A DNA stretch of 64,000 bases from Tillandsia leiboldiana (taxonomy: Eukaryota; Streptophyta; Magnoliopsida; Poales; Bromeliaceae), in assembly GCA_029204045.2 (NCBI GenBank), contig CM055068.1, forward strand, positions 31,695,587 to 31,759,586. Direction: 5' to 3'. The position numbers and the translations under genes were made by a program. Positions 11,559 through 21,229 of the stretch are shown here, piece after piece; position 1 is the stretch's first letter, and each line of letters begins with the position of its first letter. Below the pieces are notes generated by a model. It saw nothing but the letters and a program-made list of their open reading frames with translations. It ran no database searches and was not told the origin of the DNA.

Positions 11559-13517
11559 TTAGAACTTAAGACAAGGAAAGATATCACCTTTCCGAATCCA
11601 AAATCGCTGGATTTTGGGTTGTCTTGATTCGTTGTGGCCGGGGGTTGTCCGCTTTGACTGTTGATCCACCTTAGGTCTTTGCCTTGCAATGATCCACTTG
11701 TATGATTGATGATGTGGCTCGGACCTTTGATGGATTGAGTGAACTCTTTTGACTTGATGTGTCTTTTGAGTCCGTTGAGTCCGCTCCGTAGATGAAGTTG
11801 CCGAAGGATTTTTCTTTCTCTTTTTCGGGCAATCCCTCACCAAATGTCCTTCAAGTCCACATAAGTGACAAGTTCTTCCTTTCAATTTCATTGTGGAACT
11901 TGAAGCATGCACAGTTTGGTCCTTTTTGAATCCCAAACCAACCTTACTTGTTTGACCTAAACCGGACATACACTCAAGTTTCTTGGAATCGGTTGAGATC
12001 CTTTGTATGTCGGATTTAAGTTGATGAACTTGTTTGGTCAATGCTTGGTTGGTGACATGAATCTCCTCAAACTGTTTTTCTAGAAAATCAATCTTGTCAA
12101 TATGGGAATTAACGACCGTTTCCGATTGATTTATCTTTTCTTGGAGGATTTTATTATTATTCAATAAAAGCTCTCGTTCCTCCTCGAGATCATGAAGTTT
12201 GATCTTTAAAGCATGATTCTCGTCTTGATTCTCAAGTCGTTGCTTTCTCAACTTCTTGATATGTTTGGCCATCTTCTTAGATTCCGCAAGAAGTTGTTGA
12301 TATGCCTCAACGAGTTCTTCCTCGTCCGACTCCCCCTCACTTGATGACTCTCCGCCGGTTGTTGATGTTTCATACAAAATCAAAGGAGTAGAGTCAGTGA
12401 CTAAAGATGATAAACAATTATTAGAAGAGGGAAAATGAGAGGCATGAGAAGCAACGAATTTTTCCTCTATACTTGAGGTCGATTCATTAGAAGTAGAATC
12501 GTCCCAAGTTTTCGCTTGCAAAGCCTTCTTTTTATATGATTTCTTAGAAGGACAATCCATTGAAAAATGGCCGTAGCCTTTGCATCGATAGCATTGGATT
12601 TCCCCTTCGAAATCATCTTTTTCTTTTTCTTTAGAAGGTTTTGCAAAGCTTTTGAGTTTAGAGGATTTAGAACCCGATGATCCTTTAGAAGATTTCATGG
12701 ATGAAGATCCATCGGTTCGATTCTTCCAAAATTTTCGACGAAATTTCTTTACGATCCGCACCAATTGTTCTTCAAAATCGGCAAAAGAGATTTCATCGTC
12801 GGAACTTGATTCGCTATCTTCTTCCTTTGTTGATTTGAATGCAATACCTGTAAGCTTAGAAGAAGACTTGGAAGAAACTTGATTAGTAGGAAAAGTCATT
12901 TCATAAGTTTGCAAAGCACCTACTAATTCCTCTACACTCATCTCATCCGGATGACTAACGGTTTCAATGGCGGTAACCTTTGCCCTAAACCGTTCCGGAA
13001 GAGTCCGAAGTATCTTTCTTACAATTTTCGACTCCGGGATCTTTTCTCCTAAATTAGCACATGTATTTATTACATCTTGAAGTCTAGTGTAATAATCTGT
13101 AAACAATTCATGCCCTTCCATATGAATAGAATCAAATTGACTTGTAAGCATCTGGAGCTTTTGAATTTTTACAAGATTAGTACCCTCATGTGTAATTTTG
13201 AGAATATCCCAAATTTCCTTCGCGGTTTCACACGCGGAAATTCTTGTGAACTCAGTCGAGGAAAGAGAATTAAATAAAGCGTTCATACCTTTCCCATTGT
13301 AAGAAGATCTTTCAAATTCCTCTTTGGACCATCTAGAGCGAGGTTTTGGGGTAGTAGAATTTCCTACTTCCTCAACAGGATGCACCCAACCGCATTCCAC
13401 GGATTGCCATACTCGCTCATCAATTGCGATGAGAAAAGCTCTCATCCGCACTTTCCAATAAGCATAATTAGTCCCATCAAAAAGAGGAGGTCTATAAATA
13501 TTACCACTTTCACCCAT
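11559..13517 (-). CDS. gag: Sirevirus-type Gag polyprotein, intact, no pol
   Basis: The intact 652-residue ORF starts at ATG 13517, the first Met of the family's usual N-terminus (MGESGNIYRPPLFDG). The upstream in-frame extension to 13604 would run through the PBS into the LTR and is unlikely. Residues 1-50 carry the DUF4219-like TNYAYWKVRMRAFL, followed by a UBN2-type gag domain to about 230. Two CCHC zinc knuckles lie near residue 306 (CYRCKGYGHFSMDC) and near 546 (CHLCGLEGHLVRDC). Between them is a Ser/Lys-rich tract, an acidic Ser/Glu block and a long coiled coil (about 430-515). Gag binds and packages element RNA in cytoplasmic particles. The reading ends just where a copia protease would begin, so the polymerase genes have been lost rather than mutated. 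Confidence 0.93.
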   Translation of the reverse strand: MGESGNIYRPPLFDGTNYAYWKVRMRAFLIAIDERVWQSVECGWVHPVEEVGNSTTPKPRSRWSKEEFERSSYNGKGMNALFNSLSSTEFTRISACETAKEIWDILKITHEGTNLVKIQKLQMLTSQFDSIHMEGHELFTDYYTRLQDVINTCANLGEKIPESKIVRKILRTLPERFRAKVTAIETVSHPDEMSVEELVGALQTYEMTFPTNQVSSKSSSKLTGIAFKSTKEEDSESSSDDEISFADFEEQLVRIVKKFRRKFWKNRTDGSSSMKSSKGSSGSKSSKLKSFAKPSKEKEKDDFEGEIQCYRCKGYGHFSMDCPSKKSYKKKALQAKTWDDSTSNESTSSIEEKFVASHASHFPSSNNCLSSLVTDSTPLILYETSTTGGESSSEGESDEEELVEAYQQLLAESKKMAKHIKKLRKQRLENQDENHALKIKLHDLEEERELLLNNNKILQEKINQSETVVNSHIDKIDFLEKQFEEIHVTNQALTKQVHQLKSDIQRISTDSKKLECMSGLGQTSKVGLGFKKDQTVHASSSTMKLKGRTCHLCGLEGHLVRDCPKKRKKNPSATSSTERTQRTQKTHQVKRVHSIHQRSEPHHQSYKWIIARQRPKVDQQSKRTTPGHNESRQPKIQRFWIRKGDIFPCLKF

Positions 13518-13540
13518 CAAGATAGATAAACCTAAAACCC

Positions 13541-13552
13541 GCTCTGATACCA
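13541..13552 (-). promoter_or_regulatory. Primer-binding site (tRNA-iMet)
   Basis: The minus strand reads TGGTATCAGAGC two bases inside the 5' LTR. It is complementary to the 3' end of plant initiator-Met tRNA, which primes minus-strand DNA synthesis. Confidence 0.95.
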
Positions 13553-13554
13553 AT

Positions 13555-14930
13555 TGTAGAGTTATTATGGATCCACAAGGATCTAAATAGGTACTATCAA
13601 ACAACTAGAGGGGGGGTGAATAGGTGTAATACTTAAAAACTCAATCTCAGTGCAAAATAAAAACCAATGCGGAAAATAAAAACAGCACACCGAGATTTAC
13701 GTGGAAACTCCAATCCAGGAGAAAAACCACGGGACCAACACGCAATAACAATCCACTAAGAATAGAAGAATAACAAGGTGATTACCGACTCCACGGACTC
13801 AACCCCTCCTTCAGCTTCTTCGGACCTTGCGCTGACCGGTTGGATATCCGCGCAATAACAATCCCTAAGAAAAGAAGAATAACAAGGTGATTACCGTCTC
13901 CACGGATTTAACCCCTCCTTCAATTTCTTGGACCTCGCGCTCCACCGATTTTGCACGTCCACTGCTCACGTTCGAATCCACGAACGCACGCTTCGAATCC
14001 ACGAAACGCCTTTAGCACACCGAATCCACGATGCCACGTCGAATCCACGACGCAAACTCAGTCGATAAGAATATTGACTTCGATGGTGATCCTTTGCTTA
14101 GATTATCAATGAAGAACCGTAGAAGAAATCTCTAAGCAAAGATTAGATCAATTCGACAAAAGATATGTTCTTGAAAGAACCATCGAATTGACCTAAAAGA
14201 GGCTATAAAGAAGAACGATGAAAACCTAGCCTCTAGGGTTGCTCTCAAGAGTTTTATAAAAAGATCGGCCGTAGCTCCCACGTTTTTTGAGAAACCCTAA
14301 ACGTCTATTTATAGTTTAGAAACCTTTGGAAAGAGATAAGAATCAAAAACATACCTTATCTGGAAATTTTCAGGACGGCGATCCGGATCGGATTTACTGC
14401 GATCCGGATCGTCGTAACGAGATTGACGATTCCAGAAATACCATGGTTCGGGATCCGGATCGCATTGCCCGATCCGGATCGTTCATACAAATCAGAAAAC
14501 TTAACATTCGGGATCCAGATCGGAAATTGCATGGATCCGGATCGAAGTCTTGTATGAAGCAACAACCTTCGGGATCCGGATCGTTGGCTCTGATCCGGAT
14601 CCTGAACAAGTCCGAACACCAGTTTTTGATTATTATGCAATTAAAAGTTCATCCAAGTGTTTCTACACTATAAGAAAGTATTCGGATCACCATAATTATT
14701 TAGTTAAACATACCTGATCCTCTTGAATACTTTCTTCTTGAGATTGATGTAACTGATCCACAATTCTTCAACTTCAATCTTCAAGACTCAAGACACTGGG
14801 TGTCAACTTGAGCTCTTGTTGAATCTTCTCTAAGTCTTTGATTGCTGATTGACAATTTGATCCCTTTAAGACTCTGACTCAACTCACTGACTTGACTCAC
14901 GAAATATGCCAATACCAAAAAGCCGTAACA
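13555..14930 (-). repeat. 5' LTR (minus orientation) of the Sirevirus TR-GAG
   Basis: This 1376-bp LTR is almost identical to 8526-9900. It holds the promoter that would drive gag. The palindrome array lies at 14380-14601 and the CGTGGATTCG motifs at 13973-14049. Confidence 0.95.
14305..14313 (-). promoter_or_regulatory. TATA box TATAAATAG of the Sirevirus 5' LTR
   Basis: The minus strand reads TATAAATAG in an otherwise mixed-composition LTR. It is about 790 bp before the gag ATG and about 70 bp downstream of the palindrome array. A start site about 25-35 bases further along the minus strand is inferred. A second TATAAA lies further downstream at the TTTTATAAAAAG sequence near 14260. Confidence 0.7.
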
Positions 14931-14935
14931 CGAGG

Positions 14936-15045
14936 AACGCGAAGTAACGTGGGAACTGGAATCGAAAATGAAGGAATGTTTTCCCGAGTTGTTTAGCGAG
15001 AGTTGTAATTTAAGTTTCGAGGACGAAATTTCTTACAAAGTGTGA
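14936..15045 (+). pseudogene. pol: Last codons of gypsy pol (chromodomain-like end)
   Basis: This resumes the frame interrupted at 8525. The translation includes EVTWELESKMKECFPELF and then FEDEISYKV with a TGA at 15043-15045. It is the usual C-terminus of Tekay-like pol and ends at the 3' LTR. Confidence 0.9.
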
Positions 15046-15049
15046 GTGG
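15012..15049 (+). promoter_or_regulatory. PPT region with AAGTTTCG hairpin
   Basis: AAGTTTCG-AGGA-CGAAATTT forms an inverted repeat just before a degenerate purine tract (AAAGTGTGAGTGG) next to the LTR start at 15050. The same arrangement precedes three other LTRs (43280, 49779 and 57759). Confidence 0.7.
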
Positions 15050-15794
15050 TGTAATGACACGAATTTTTAGTGATATTTTACCCTCCTTCTAATAAAGTAC
15101 CCCTTTTAGTGGATTGAAATTATCGAGTTTCTGTAAGTCGGTCGGTATATTGCATGAGTATTTTTTTGTGAAAGAGCGCGAAAAACGAAGACCGACGGCG
15201 CAATCGGATCTGAAATCCGACGTAGGGATCTCCCGGAACAGGGTTTTTAGAGTTGCGGTGACTTAACGTGCATCGGAATCCGTGTAAAATATCCTGCACG
15301 TTTTACGAGGAAATGTGGGTTTATCCCGTAGGATTAATTAATTAAAGAATTAATTAATCAGAGACAGAAATTAAAAGGTGGGATTTAATTGTACGTACGA
15401 AAAGAAAAAATCCGACTTTTCGCAAAAAGAGAAACCCTAGCCGGAGAGAACGAACGCGGGAGAAAAAAAGAAAAAGGCGGAACCCTAGCCGACCCTAGCC
15501 GGAGGAGGAAAAAGAAAGAAAGAGGAAGAAGATGGAGGAATCCGATCACCCCGAACAACGTACCGGAATTAGAAGAGCGATCGATCGACTTCCCCGTCGG
15601 GATTTTCGGTAAGTAGATTTCGTTTTGTTGCGTTATTGGGGTTTTTCGTGTCTTTTTCGTTGTCTCCATCGCCGTCTCCACCCCCGTCGTCGTCACCGGC
15701 CCCGCCGCCGCCGCCGCATGATCTAGGGGCACGGCGCGGGCGGGCGGACGATGCGCGGTGCCGCTAGGGCACCGCGCGTGCGGGCGGACGACGT
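15050..15794 (+). mobile_element. Truncated 3' LTR of the Tekay-like element
   Basis: It begins TGTAATGACACG and is collinear with the first ~745 bp of the solo LTR at 22499-24948. It stops in the GC-rich GCGGGCGGACGACG repeat at about 15794, where an unrelated AT-rich sequence begins. About 1.7 kb of LTR is missing, so a deletion has joined it to the flank. Confidence 0.85.
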
Positions 15795-16878
15795 ATGGAA
15801 GCTTGCTTTTTTACCATTTCTCTTACTGGAGTTTTTGTTTTCTTTACATTTTACCATTTCTCTTGGAAGCTTGCTTTTTTAATGTTAGAAACTTATAAAA
15901 TAGAACTACTGAGCATCTTGATATCTTGAATGGATGAATGAAGACGATCAGCTGAATCTGTTTTAACCTTTTTCACTAGTTTTTACGGTTGTCATTCTGA
16001 ATCGATACATTCTGTATCTGCTGTAGGGAATTGACTGTTGAGAAGTGGCAGGTTCTTCAGCTTGTATATAAAGGATCACGGTTTATAATCAATAATTACT
16101 TGGGCATCCATAATACAAGTGAAAATCACAGATTACAATAAAAAAGGGCCATTAGAACTTTGTGCAGCTACATTTATGGGAAAGGAAAGGCCGACAGCAT
16201 ATGGGTGAGTAATATTTACTCTTCCTGGGCCTTGTTCCTTGCTCTTTTATGCAACGAGTTCAGCTTGGGCTAGCTTTGGGTCAAAAGCAATTCATAGTAA
16301 CTTTTTCTTTGTATTACACAAAAGATGCATCTTTAAAAGCTAAAAATTAAAGAAATAATCTACTGGAGTAGGTCTCATGGGAAATTGTAAATTTGATGTT
16401 TATAACCAATTGCATGGCAAACTTTTGGAATTGCCCTCTGCGGAAGAAAGTGTATGTGATATATTCGACTACAAATTGTGTTATATTGTGAATCAGTTAG
16501 GAGTTGTCTAATTCATTATTTGGATTTGGATTGTTGTAAGATACGAATTTGGATGAGATACATCAGTAATTATATTTCTTTATGGTTATCTTCTTTGATC
16601 ATCTATTGTTCTACTGAATTTTCTTATTTCATATGTAAAAATTACACTCTTTGTTTGGCATGCATCCCCAGATGATAGGGAGTCTATAGAGCTTGAATGT
16701 AATGATTCTCTAACAGTAAACAAGAGTTTGTTAAAACAAAGTACATGCTACTGTTGTTTTCATTGTTCCTCTTTTTATTTGCTGATCATTTTGATTTTAT
16801 ATTTTGGATTCTCTGCTATATAAGATTAGGATATCGGTCTTTGTTCCTAATATTTTGGGTAAGGTCACTAAACTTTAA
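15795..16878. other. AT-rich island, possibly low-copy host sequence
   Basis: No transposon signature is visible. A duplicated TACCATTTCTCTT segment occurs near 15817 and 15857. A stretch at about 16027-16203 has an acceptor-like end (TCTGTATCTGCTGTAG) and a donor-like end (GGGTGAGTAAT). One frame is open except for a single TAA, with a C-terminal part reading ICSYIYGKGKADSIW-like residues. I cannot name a gene. It could be a decayed exon or chance. Confidence 0.35.
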
Positions 16879-17960
16879 TGCTGCGTTTGGTTCAGATATA
16901 AGCTTGAACTACTTATTTCAGGAATAGGTATAAATTTCGGAACAAGCACGAATAAGAATAATTTTACGTTTGAATGAAAATTGGGTCGTTTCTAGGAATA
17001 AAAAAAATAACGTTTGAATATTTAGATTAGAATAGTGAGAATAAGAGTAATTATAATTTTAAAATAATAATATTTTATCTAAATAATTAATATAAGATAT
17101 TAATTAAATAATAATTTAATTTATTTAATTAACTACTACTAGATAATCCTGAATATTAATTAATAAAATAATTAACAATAATAAATATTATTAATTATTA
17201 ATAAATCATTTAATAAATTAATTCTAAATAATTTAATAAATTAATTAGTTAATTATCTAATAGTTTGATAATTAGTTAATAAAATAATTAGATTAGTAAA
17301 AATATTAGATTAATAAAGAGTTAATATAATAATTAAAATTATATTTATTTTAATTAAGCTTATTCACAATTAATTGATAAAATAATTAACAATAATGAGT
17401 ATTATTAATAATTAATAATTTAACTAACTACAAATAATTTAATAATTTAATTAGTTAATTATCTAAATACTTAAATAATTAGTTAATAAAATAATTAGAT
17501 TAGTTAAAATATTAGATTAATTAAAAAATTAATAAATAATTAAAATTATATTTACTTTAATTAAACTTATTCTTAATTAATTGATAAAATAATTAACAAT
17601 TATGAGTATTATTAATAATAAATAATTTAATTAACTACAAATAATTTAATAATTTAATAATTTAATTAGTTAATTATCTAAATACTTAAATAATTAGTTA
17701 ATAAAATAATTAAAGTAATTAAAATATTAGATTAATTAAAGAGTTAATATAATAATTAAAATTATATTTATTTTAATTAAGCTTATTCTCAAATGGGAAC
17801 AAACTTTGTTTCAGAAAAAGGCTAATTAGTAGGTTGAGCCTTATACCAGCTTATTACAGAAAGACGAGAACTACTATTTTCATCCATAACCAAACGCATT
17901 TGAAAAATAAGATTGGAATAATATTTTATTCCATGTCTTGTTCCCGTACCAAACACACCC
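16879..17960. mobile_element. PIF/Harbinger-like (Tourist) MITE A
   Basis: The terminal inverted repeats are TGCTGCGTTTGGTTC at the left and, inverted, GGGTGTGTTTGGTAC at the right. The flanking TSD is TAA at 16876-16878 and 17961-17963. The interior is extremely AT-rich (AATTAAT-type) with no transposase. At 1082 bp it is long for a MITE, so expansion of AT repeats is likely. Confidence 0.75.
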
Positions 17961-18008
17961 TAAGGGAGCACTCCCCGTTGGTCACTAAACTTCAAATTAG
18001 AGCTTTAA

Positions 18009-19054
18009 GGCTGCGTTTGGAAATAGGATAAATTTGAATAGAATTAATTTTTTTATTCCCATAATTCTATTATATTCTAGGATAGAAAGCAATAAAATGA
18101 ATATTTTGTTTGGTAATATTTTATTCTATTCTATTGAGTAACCAAATATTGTTTGGTAAATTTTTTTGCTAATTGGAGAAGAATAATAGAAAAAGTAGAT
18201 TTTTGTAAACCAAAATACCAAATTTGCCCTTATATATTAGTGCATTTTACATTATTGTATAATCAATATACAATGATGTACAATATAGGTAAAAACTGCA
18301 TTTTTTGAATTTTAAGATTTTAAAATTTAAAATTTAAAATTTAAAATTTAAAAATTAAAATTTTTAATTTAAAATTTAAAATTTAAAAATTAAAATTTAA
18401 AATTTAAAAATTAAAATTAAAATTTTAAATTAAAAATTTAAAATTTTAAAATTAAAATTTTAAATTAAAAAATTAAAATTTTAAAATTAAAATTTTAAAT
18501 TTTAAATTTTAAATTTTAAATTTTAAATTTTAAATTTTAAATTTTAAAATTTTAAATTTTAAATTTTAAATTTTAAATTTTATATTTTAAATTTTAAAAT
18601 TTTAAATTTTAAATTTTAAATTTTAAATTTTAAATTTTAAATTTTAAATTTTAATTATAAAATTTTAAATTTTAAATTTTAAATTTTAAATTTTAAATTT
18701 TAAATTTTAATTTTAAAATTTTAAAATTTTAAATTTTAAATTTAAAATTTTAAATTTTAAAAACTAATTTTAAAATATTATATTAAAATACTAAATTTTG
18801 GTTGGCGGGCGGGACTAACGAGGATGCTTTGGGCAGTGAGAAAGAAAAAGTAGGAAGATATAAATTTTGGTTTACCATCGGGATAAGCCTAATTCCGATG
18901 GTCGGAGGGAATTAATTAAACGGGTTATTCTCTAAACAATGGGAATTACCCGGTTTGACCGGGATAATTTTTGTTGGCAAAATAGGATAGTGTTTGGCAG
19001 AATAAGAAGTATTATTTGTATATATACCCCTAAATTTCAAAAACAAACGCAGCC
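18009..19054. mobile_element. PIF/Harbinger-like (Tourist) MITE B
   Basis: The ends are GGCTGCGTTTGGAAAT and AACAAACGCAGCC inverted. The TSD is TAA at 18006-18008 and 19055-19057. It contains a large (ATTTTAAA)n-type tract and no ORF with homology. It lies only 48 bp from MITE A. Confidence 0.85.
18300..18770. repeat. AATTTTAAA simple repeat tract in MITE B
   Basis: Nearly continuous 5-8 bp units of A and T such as TTTTAAA and AAATTT span about 470 bp. The tract is essentially self-complementary. Confidence 0.95.
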
Positions 19055-19057
19055 TAA

Positions 19058-19710
19058 GAGTAGGACTTTTTTTTCTAAATGATTCTTAAATATTTTATAA
19101 TTAGTCAAATGATCCTACACAAAATATATTTGGCCAAATAATCTTTCTTTTGCAAACTTAGCGTGGGGTGATTATTTTTTAAAAAAAAACAGTAAATCGT
19201 TAGTCTTTTTTAAAAGAATGATAAATGATTCATTACTAAAATGATGAATCGTTTATCATCTTTTTAAAAATAATTAATGGTCATTATTTTTAAGAGGTTA
19301 GGTTAGAATTCCTTAAGTAATATAAGACGGTGAATCATTTACCGTTTTTGATAAGATGATGAATGATGATTCACCGTCTATTGAAGGTGATGAATTATTC
19401 ACCGTTTTTCTGACAGCGAATAATTCATCGTCTCTTTCTCGTAACTATAGGACCTCCTTTCTCAACTTGTCTCCCCGTCTGCCATTGCCGTCACCCTCGC
19501 ACATCCTGATAGCTCTCTTTATCTCCTTTTTCTGCTGGTTTTTTTTTTTGGAGGGGAGGGGACGGGTGGGGTTGGGGGTGGCGGCGACAGGGGTTGGGGA
19601 GGAGAAGGGGGTGGTAGTGGGGTGGGGTTTGTGATGCTGCTTCAAACTGTTGAGGTGATGGAGCTTAAAACTAAAATGGCCGGAAGGAATTAGAGGATGG
19701 GCCCCACCCT
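19058..19710. other. AT-rich intergenic segment with GATGAATCATT-type inverted repeats
   Basis: Several related motifs in both orientations occur at about 19195-19440: GATAAATGATTCATT, GATGAATCGTTTATCATC, GACGGTGAATCATTTACCG and GATGAATTATTCACCG. A G-rich block follows at 19549-19625. No gene is recognised, and the short ORFs are low complexity. Confidence 0.5.
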
Positions 19711-19719
19711 TTTTGATTA

Positions 19720-19891
19720 GAGCAATGCTACCTGTACACCCCGAAGGGGTGTACATCATATACCTTTACCATTTTAATGGTGGCGATTCTTTTTACGGGT
19801 CACATCAAGTGACCCATCATCACACCCCCACCCTTAGATGGGTGGGGTGTATGATGTACACCCCGAAAAGGGTGTACACATAGCATTTTCC
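19720..19891. mobile_element. Mutator-like MITE with 9-bp TSD
   Basis: This 172-bp foldback has its left end at GAGCAATGCTACCTGTACACC and an inverted right end GGAAAATGCTATGTGTACACC. The 9-bp direct repeat TTTTGATTA lies at 19711-19719 and 19892-19900. The subterminal GGGGTGTACATCAT is also inverted. A 9-bp TSD is characteristic of MULE-type elements. There is no coding capacity. Confidence 0.85.
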
Positions 19892-19900
19892 TTTTGATTA

Positions 19901-21229
19901 TTGCTGAAGGGGCTTCAACCAATGGGGATCCTTCCTGTGTTCTTGTGAGTCAAAAGAGTGCTCCAGTTTCTTCCCCGTAACTATTCAATTCACCGTCCAT
20001 TTTCCCTCATTTTTTTTTCATGACTTCTTTTCTTTTTTATATTATTTTGATTGAATAGTTTATTATATTTTAAAAATATTTTTTTTTGCATAGTTAAAAT
20101 GACTAATCATTATGTGTCACTTAGTGTTTATTGGGATGGATGACTAGTTATGGATGGATGACTAGTCATGGATAAAAATAGTTCATAATATGTCGACGGT
20201 CAAAAAAAATTAATCACGATTTGTTTTGATTCTATATTTAAGATTCTATATTTAATAATTTCGAGACGAGAATGTATCGTTTATTAAATTATATAGGAAA
20301 AAAATTTTATTTCAAATTCACAATTTGTTGTCCTTAGTATCCAATGAATATATAGCTCATTAAATAATATATGATAATTTATTTGAGGGAATCGTTGAAT
20401 TATTTAAACATTATGGATGCATGATGATATATATTGAGAAATATTTACATATCATTATTAATCGTAAGATTATTATACGAAAATGCATAACAATATTAAT
20501 GTGAGTTTTTCCAACTATTTAACAGAGGCACATGACATTAATAGTGATGGTAGCGTGAGGATAATAAGATTAGTAAAATATTCAGAATTTCGTAAATGTT
20601 ATGTTAATCCATTAATTAGTTTTATAATAATTAATAATTATATATATTATAGACAAAATGAGTATTCGCCTGGTGTGATTATTGCGATTATTGCTCTTTT
20701 ATCCGTTAGTAGTGCGCCACCTAAGACCACCTGTGCACAACCAATGACCTTCTATGCACAACCCACAACTTTCTATGTGCAACTCATGACCTCACGTGGA
20801 CAAACCACGACCTCTCATGCGCAACCCACAACTTCACGTGGACAACGCACGACCTCTCGTACCCCACCCACCACATTCCATGCAAAATCAACTTTTCGTC
20901 AAAAACCCTGTGGTGAGCCGAATCAGTTGCGATGAGACGAGCCAACTTGAGTGGAGAACCGATTGCCTTGTGGTGACGCAGAGACGAAACTTTAGTGTTC
21001 TCGGGTGAGATCGGCTCATGTTGAGATCAACGAATTCTATTGCTGATGGGACATCCGCTGAAAGTTACGCTGACACTTGGGATTGTTATTATGAGAATAG
21101 CTAGAGTAACGTGCCATATACTCAACTCTGTCACGTCGCTTGCCCCGTCCAGTTAGTCTGCCTGATCAGTTTTGTCTTCTTTCGTGCTCAGTTGTTCCCC
21201 CTATAAATGGTATTGAGAGCAAGTGTCAC
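19901..21229. other. AT-rich segment with degenerate ~24-bp tandem repeat
   Basis: No gene is recognised. At about 20715-20885 a degenerate unit resembling ATGCACAACCCACAACTTC is repeated about seven times. It accounts for a 150-codon ORF starting at 20483 that has no recognisable domain. A non-tandem palindromic GATGGATGACTAGT lies near 20136-20166. Confidence 0.5.

Larger units (their letters stand above)
8526..14930 (-). mobile_element. Complete Sirevirus-type gag-only retrotransposon (TR-GAG), very young
   Basis: Two nearly identical LTRs (8526-9900 and 13555-14930) start TGTAGAG and end GTAACA on the plus strand. They are flanked by TSD cgagg at 8521-8525 and 14931-14935. Orientation is minus: a PBS matching tRNA-iMet lies next to the right LTR and a polypurine tract next to the left one. 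The 3.65-kb internal region encodes only Gag; protease, integrase, RT and RNase H are absent. By eye I find only two substitutions and one T insertion between the LTRs, so insertion is recent. It probably depends on an autonomous Sirevirus for transposition. The block reading CTAGAGGGGGGGTGAATAGG near the LTR end and the coiled-coil Gag fit Sireviruses. Confidence 0.96.
451..15794 (+). mobile_element. Ty3/gypsy chromovirus (Tekay-like), decayed and twice interrupted
   Basis: The pieces are leader and gag (451-1440), RT (1700-2422), RT end/RNase H/integrase (6312-8525), the last pol codons (14936-15045) and a truncated 3' LTR (15050-15794). Removing the insertions at 2423-6306 and 8526-14930 with one TSD copy each restores a continuous reading frame across both junctions, which proves the nesting order. 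The C-terminus after the GPF integrase tail has the chromodomain-like IPYVKV..WSNHEE and TWELE signature typical of the Tekay/Del clade. The 5' LTR and PBS are not in the window. The element is inactive because of stops, deletions and insertions. Confidence 0.9.

Noticed and set aside
12652..12882. 76-codon ORF antisense to gag
   Set aside because: A shadow of the Ser/Asp-rich part of gag on the opposite strand.
20483..20935. 150-codon ORF in the AT-rich island
   Set aside because: Half of it is a degenerate ~24-bp tandem repeat and the other half AT-rich sequence; no recognisable domain.
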